Below, piece by piece: positions 4,702 through 6,243 of a stretch of 6,243 bases of DNA (within the stretch, counting starts at the first letter, position 1; the number at the start of each line of letters is the position of its first letter). The position numbers and the translations under genes are program-made. The stretch covers positions 1 through 6,243 of the forward strand of contig SKGU01000256.1 in assembly GCA_007117255.1 (NCBI GenBank). Direction: 5' to 3'. Source of the DNA: Natronohydrobacter sp. GTDB taxonomy: Bacteria > Pseudomonadota > Alphaproteobacteria > Rhodobacterales > Rhodobacteraceae. The notes beneath the pieces were generated by a model. The model was not told the origin of the DNA. It made no database searches and was given only the letters and a program-made list of their open reading frames with translations.

Positions 4702-5592
4702 ATGACTGAAGAAGCAGATCCTCGATACCATGCTCTTGACCGCTGGGACAGCTTGACGGCCTTGCGCACGGTCTGGGAAAGCCAGATGGCTGCTGTGGCC
4801 AGCATCGGCCCTGCTTTGGCGGCATTGGCAGAAGTGGTTGAAGCTGCTTTGCCACGTCTGCGCGCGGGCGGACGTCTGGTCTATGCAGGGGCCGGTACAT
4901 CGATCCGCATTGCGGTGCAGGATGGCACGGAACTGGGACCAACCTTCAACTGGCCGGAAACGCGCACAGAGTATCTGATCGCCGGCGGGCCTGCTGCCTT
5001 GAGCAAGGGCATAGAAGGCGCCGAAGATAATGCCGAGGATGCGCGTGCTCAGGTCGCTGCCACCGCGATCGGCGCAAGCGATGTAGTCATTGGCCTTGCG
5101 GCCAGCGGGCGCACCCCGTTTACCATCGCCGCGCTGGAGGCCGCCCGCGCGGCAGGGGCGCTGACTGTTGCAATCTCGTGCAATCCGGGCGCAAGGCTGC
5201 TGGATGTCGCGGAACATGCCGTGGTTGTGGAAACCGGGGCCGAGGTCGTCGCAGGCTCCACCCGAATGAAAGCGGGCACGGCGCAAAAGGTGGTGCTGAA
5301 CATGATCTCGACGCAAGTGATGGTGCGTCTGGGCCATGTGCATGACGGCTTGATGGTCGATATGCGCGCGCAGAATATCAAGCTGCGAGACCGCGCGCAG
5401 GGCATGGTCATGCGGATTGCCGATGTGTCGCCTGAGCGGGCCGAAGCGGCCTTGCGGCAATGTGGCTGGCGTGTGAAACCGGCGGTGCTGGTCGCGCTAG
5501 GCGCAACGCCTGCTTGCGCAGATTCGGCTTTGAACGAAGCGCAGGGCCTCTTGCGACAGGCGATGGTCGCAATTCGCGCCGCACAGCATTAG
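4702..5592 (+). CDS. murQ: N-acetylmuramic acid 6-phosphate etherase
   Basis: MurQ cleaves the D-lactyl ether of MurNAc-6-phosphate, giving GlcNAc-6-phosphate and D-lactate, in cytoplasmic recycling of peptidoglycan. The 296-residue protein has one SIS domain. It shows the sugar-phosphate loop GAGTSIR (63-69), TELGPTF (76-82) with E77 matching catalytic Glu83 of E. coli, and IEGAEDN (104-110) with E108 matching Glu114. GLAASGRTPF follows at 131-140, then the hallmark GSTRMKAGTAQK and LMVDMRAQNIKLRDRA. A small helical C-terminal domain (about 240-296) is typical of the family. E. coli-type MurQ has GAGTSGR and SECPPTF; the Ile68 and ELGPTF variants look like a lineage difference, since the catalytic residues are intact. 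It is divergent from the kinase-nagA pair, whose NagA uses its product. GckR-like regulators share this fold but lack the catalytic glutamates. Confidence 0.95.
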   Translation: MTEEADPRYHALDRWDSLTALRTVWESQMAAVASIGPALAALAEVVEAALPRLRAGGRLVYAGAGTSIRIAVQDGTELGPTFNWPETRTEYLIAGGPAALSKGIEGAEDNAEDARAQVAATAIGASDVVIGLAASGRTPFTIAALEAARAAGALTVAISCNPGARLLDVAEHAVVVETGAEVVAGSTRMKAGTAQKVVLNMISTQVMVRLGHVHDGLMVDMRAQNIKLRDRAQGMVMRIADVSPERAEAALRQCGWRVKPAVLVALGATPACADSALNEAQGLLRQAMVAIRAAQH

Positions 5593-5614
5593 TTTCAATG
5601 CTTGACGGACGACG

Positions 5615-6243
5615 GTGACGGATCATTTTAGGCTGATGTTCATTCTCAGCCCCGATACTGTTGTGAACCGGGACGCGCTGCGCATTCGCTGGGTGCCACG
5701 GCGGTTTCTGGGGCGCACAACGCTCTGGCCCAAACAGGGCGGCTGGCGGTTGATGGCGCGTGTGATCTTCGAGGCAGAGGCGCTGCGTTTCGCCCTTGTG
5801 CTGCTACCTTTCGTGATTGCTGCACTGATATGGCCCGAAAAGGCGATCTTCATTGCTCAGGCCCCCGTGCTGATGCTTGCAGCAATCTATGTGTTCGAAG
5901 CTAAATTCATGCGTGTGCCGCGCGCTGCACGCCCGACACTGTTGCGAGAGGATGAGGTGGATGCGGGCCTTGATCTGCTGCGACAACGCGCACGCCATAT
6001 CCTCAGCCGGATCGCTGCGCGGCGTGCTCTGACCACTGGTCGATTGCATCTGGTCATCGAGCAATCAGAGTTGATCCGCGTGGCCCCGATGTCACTGGTA
6101 TCGGTGCAATGCGATGACGGTCCGGAATTGCTGGCGCTTGACGCTGAAGAACGCGCGTTGATCCGCCAGACCCTTTTCGCCGAGCCACTTGACGAGCGCC
6201 GCTTGCAATATATCGGGCTTGCGCGGCGTATCGACATCCACGA
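5615..6243 (+). CDS. Unidentified membrane-anchored protein (3' end outside window)
   Basis: The frame is open from a GTG at 5615 to the window end, giving 209 residues and no stop. A stop at 5603-5605 bounds it upstream. The GTG is 5 nt after ACGGA (5605-5609). An in-frame ATG at 5636 is an alternative start with a poorly spaced AGG. The protein has a basic N-terminal region (RIRWVPRRFLGR, about 23-34) and two likely membrane helices (about 57-73 and 77-95). A soluble region from about 100 onward is rich in Leu, Arg and Glu, with LLRQRARHIL and VIEQSELIRVAP visible. I recognise no family. It begins 22 nt after the murQ stop with no terminator between, so co-transcription with murQ is likely. 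A functional tie to cell-wall recycling is only a guess from position. Confidence 0.72.
   Translation, partial: MTDHFRLMFILSPDTVVNRDALRIRWVPRRFLGRTTLWPKQGGWRLMARVIFEAEALRFALVLLPFVIAALIWPEKAIFIAQAPVLMLAAIYVFEAKFMRVPRAARPTLLREDEVDAGLDLLRQRARHILSRIAARRALTTGRLHLVIEQSELIRVAPMSLVSVQCDDGPELLALDAEERALIRQTLFAEPLDERRLQYIGLARRIDIH

Noticed and set aside
4669..5460. Minus-strand open frame of 263 codons opposite murQ
   Set aside because: It is a shadow of murQ. The translation is rich in His, Arg and Cys with no motifs, whereas the plus frame shows complete MurQ active-site motifs.

Overview
The window looks like chromosomal DNA from an alphaproteobacterium, most likely a member of the Rhodobacteraceae/Roseobacter group. 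I infer this from the GC-rich third positions, purine-rich ribosome binding sites of the AAAGGA type, and the style of the MurQ, NagA and BadF-type kinase sequences. No tRNA, rRNA, CRISPR array, insertion sequence or phage gene is visible.

Layout. Positions 1-132 hold the 3' end of an unidentified plus-strand gene, followed after 2 nt by a hydrophobic membrane protein with an internal duplication (135-929). The stretch 930-1359 has no intact gene. It contains a decayed minus-strand fragment resembling the C-terminus of a dihydropyrimidinase/hydantoinase (about 960-1223). Next come an inverted repeat beside a TTGACA hexamer (1236-1265) and a hairpin (1324-1351). A possible 39-codon gene (1360-1479) lies 8 nt before a 2-keto-3-deoxygluconate kinase gene, kdgK (1488-2402). 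A strong hairpin sits on the kdgK stop codon, where kdgK converges with nagA. On the minus strand nagA (2415-3548) follows a BadF/BadG-family sugar kinase gene (3648-4526). About 175 nt of divergent control DNA separates that kinase from murQ (4702-5592, plus strand). A partial membrane-anchored protein (5615 to the window end) follows murQ closely.

How the genes work together. MurQ splits MurNAc-6-phosphate into GlcNAc-6-phosphate and D-lactate, and NagA deacetylates GlcNAc-6-phosphate to glucosamine-6-phosphate. The BadF-type kinase would supply phosphorylated GlcNAc, MurNAc or both. Together they form a compact route from peptidoglycan-derived amino sugars to glucosamine-6-phosphate. KdgK belongs to the Entner-Doudoroff/hexuronate end of sugar metabolism and sits beside the module in a separate, convergent unit. 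No transporter, transcriptional regulator, NagB or AnmK gene is present; any of these would have to lie outside the window.

I see no clearly new biological system. The observations most worth following are the hydantoinase relic, the unrecognised small gene coupled to kdgK, the operator-like repeats in the murQ/kinase divergent region, and the internal duplication in the first membrane protein.
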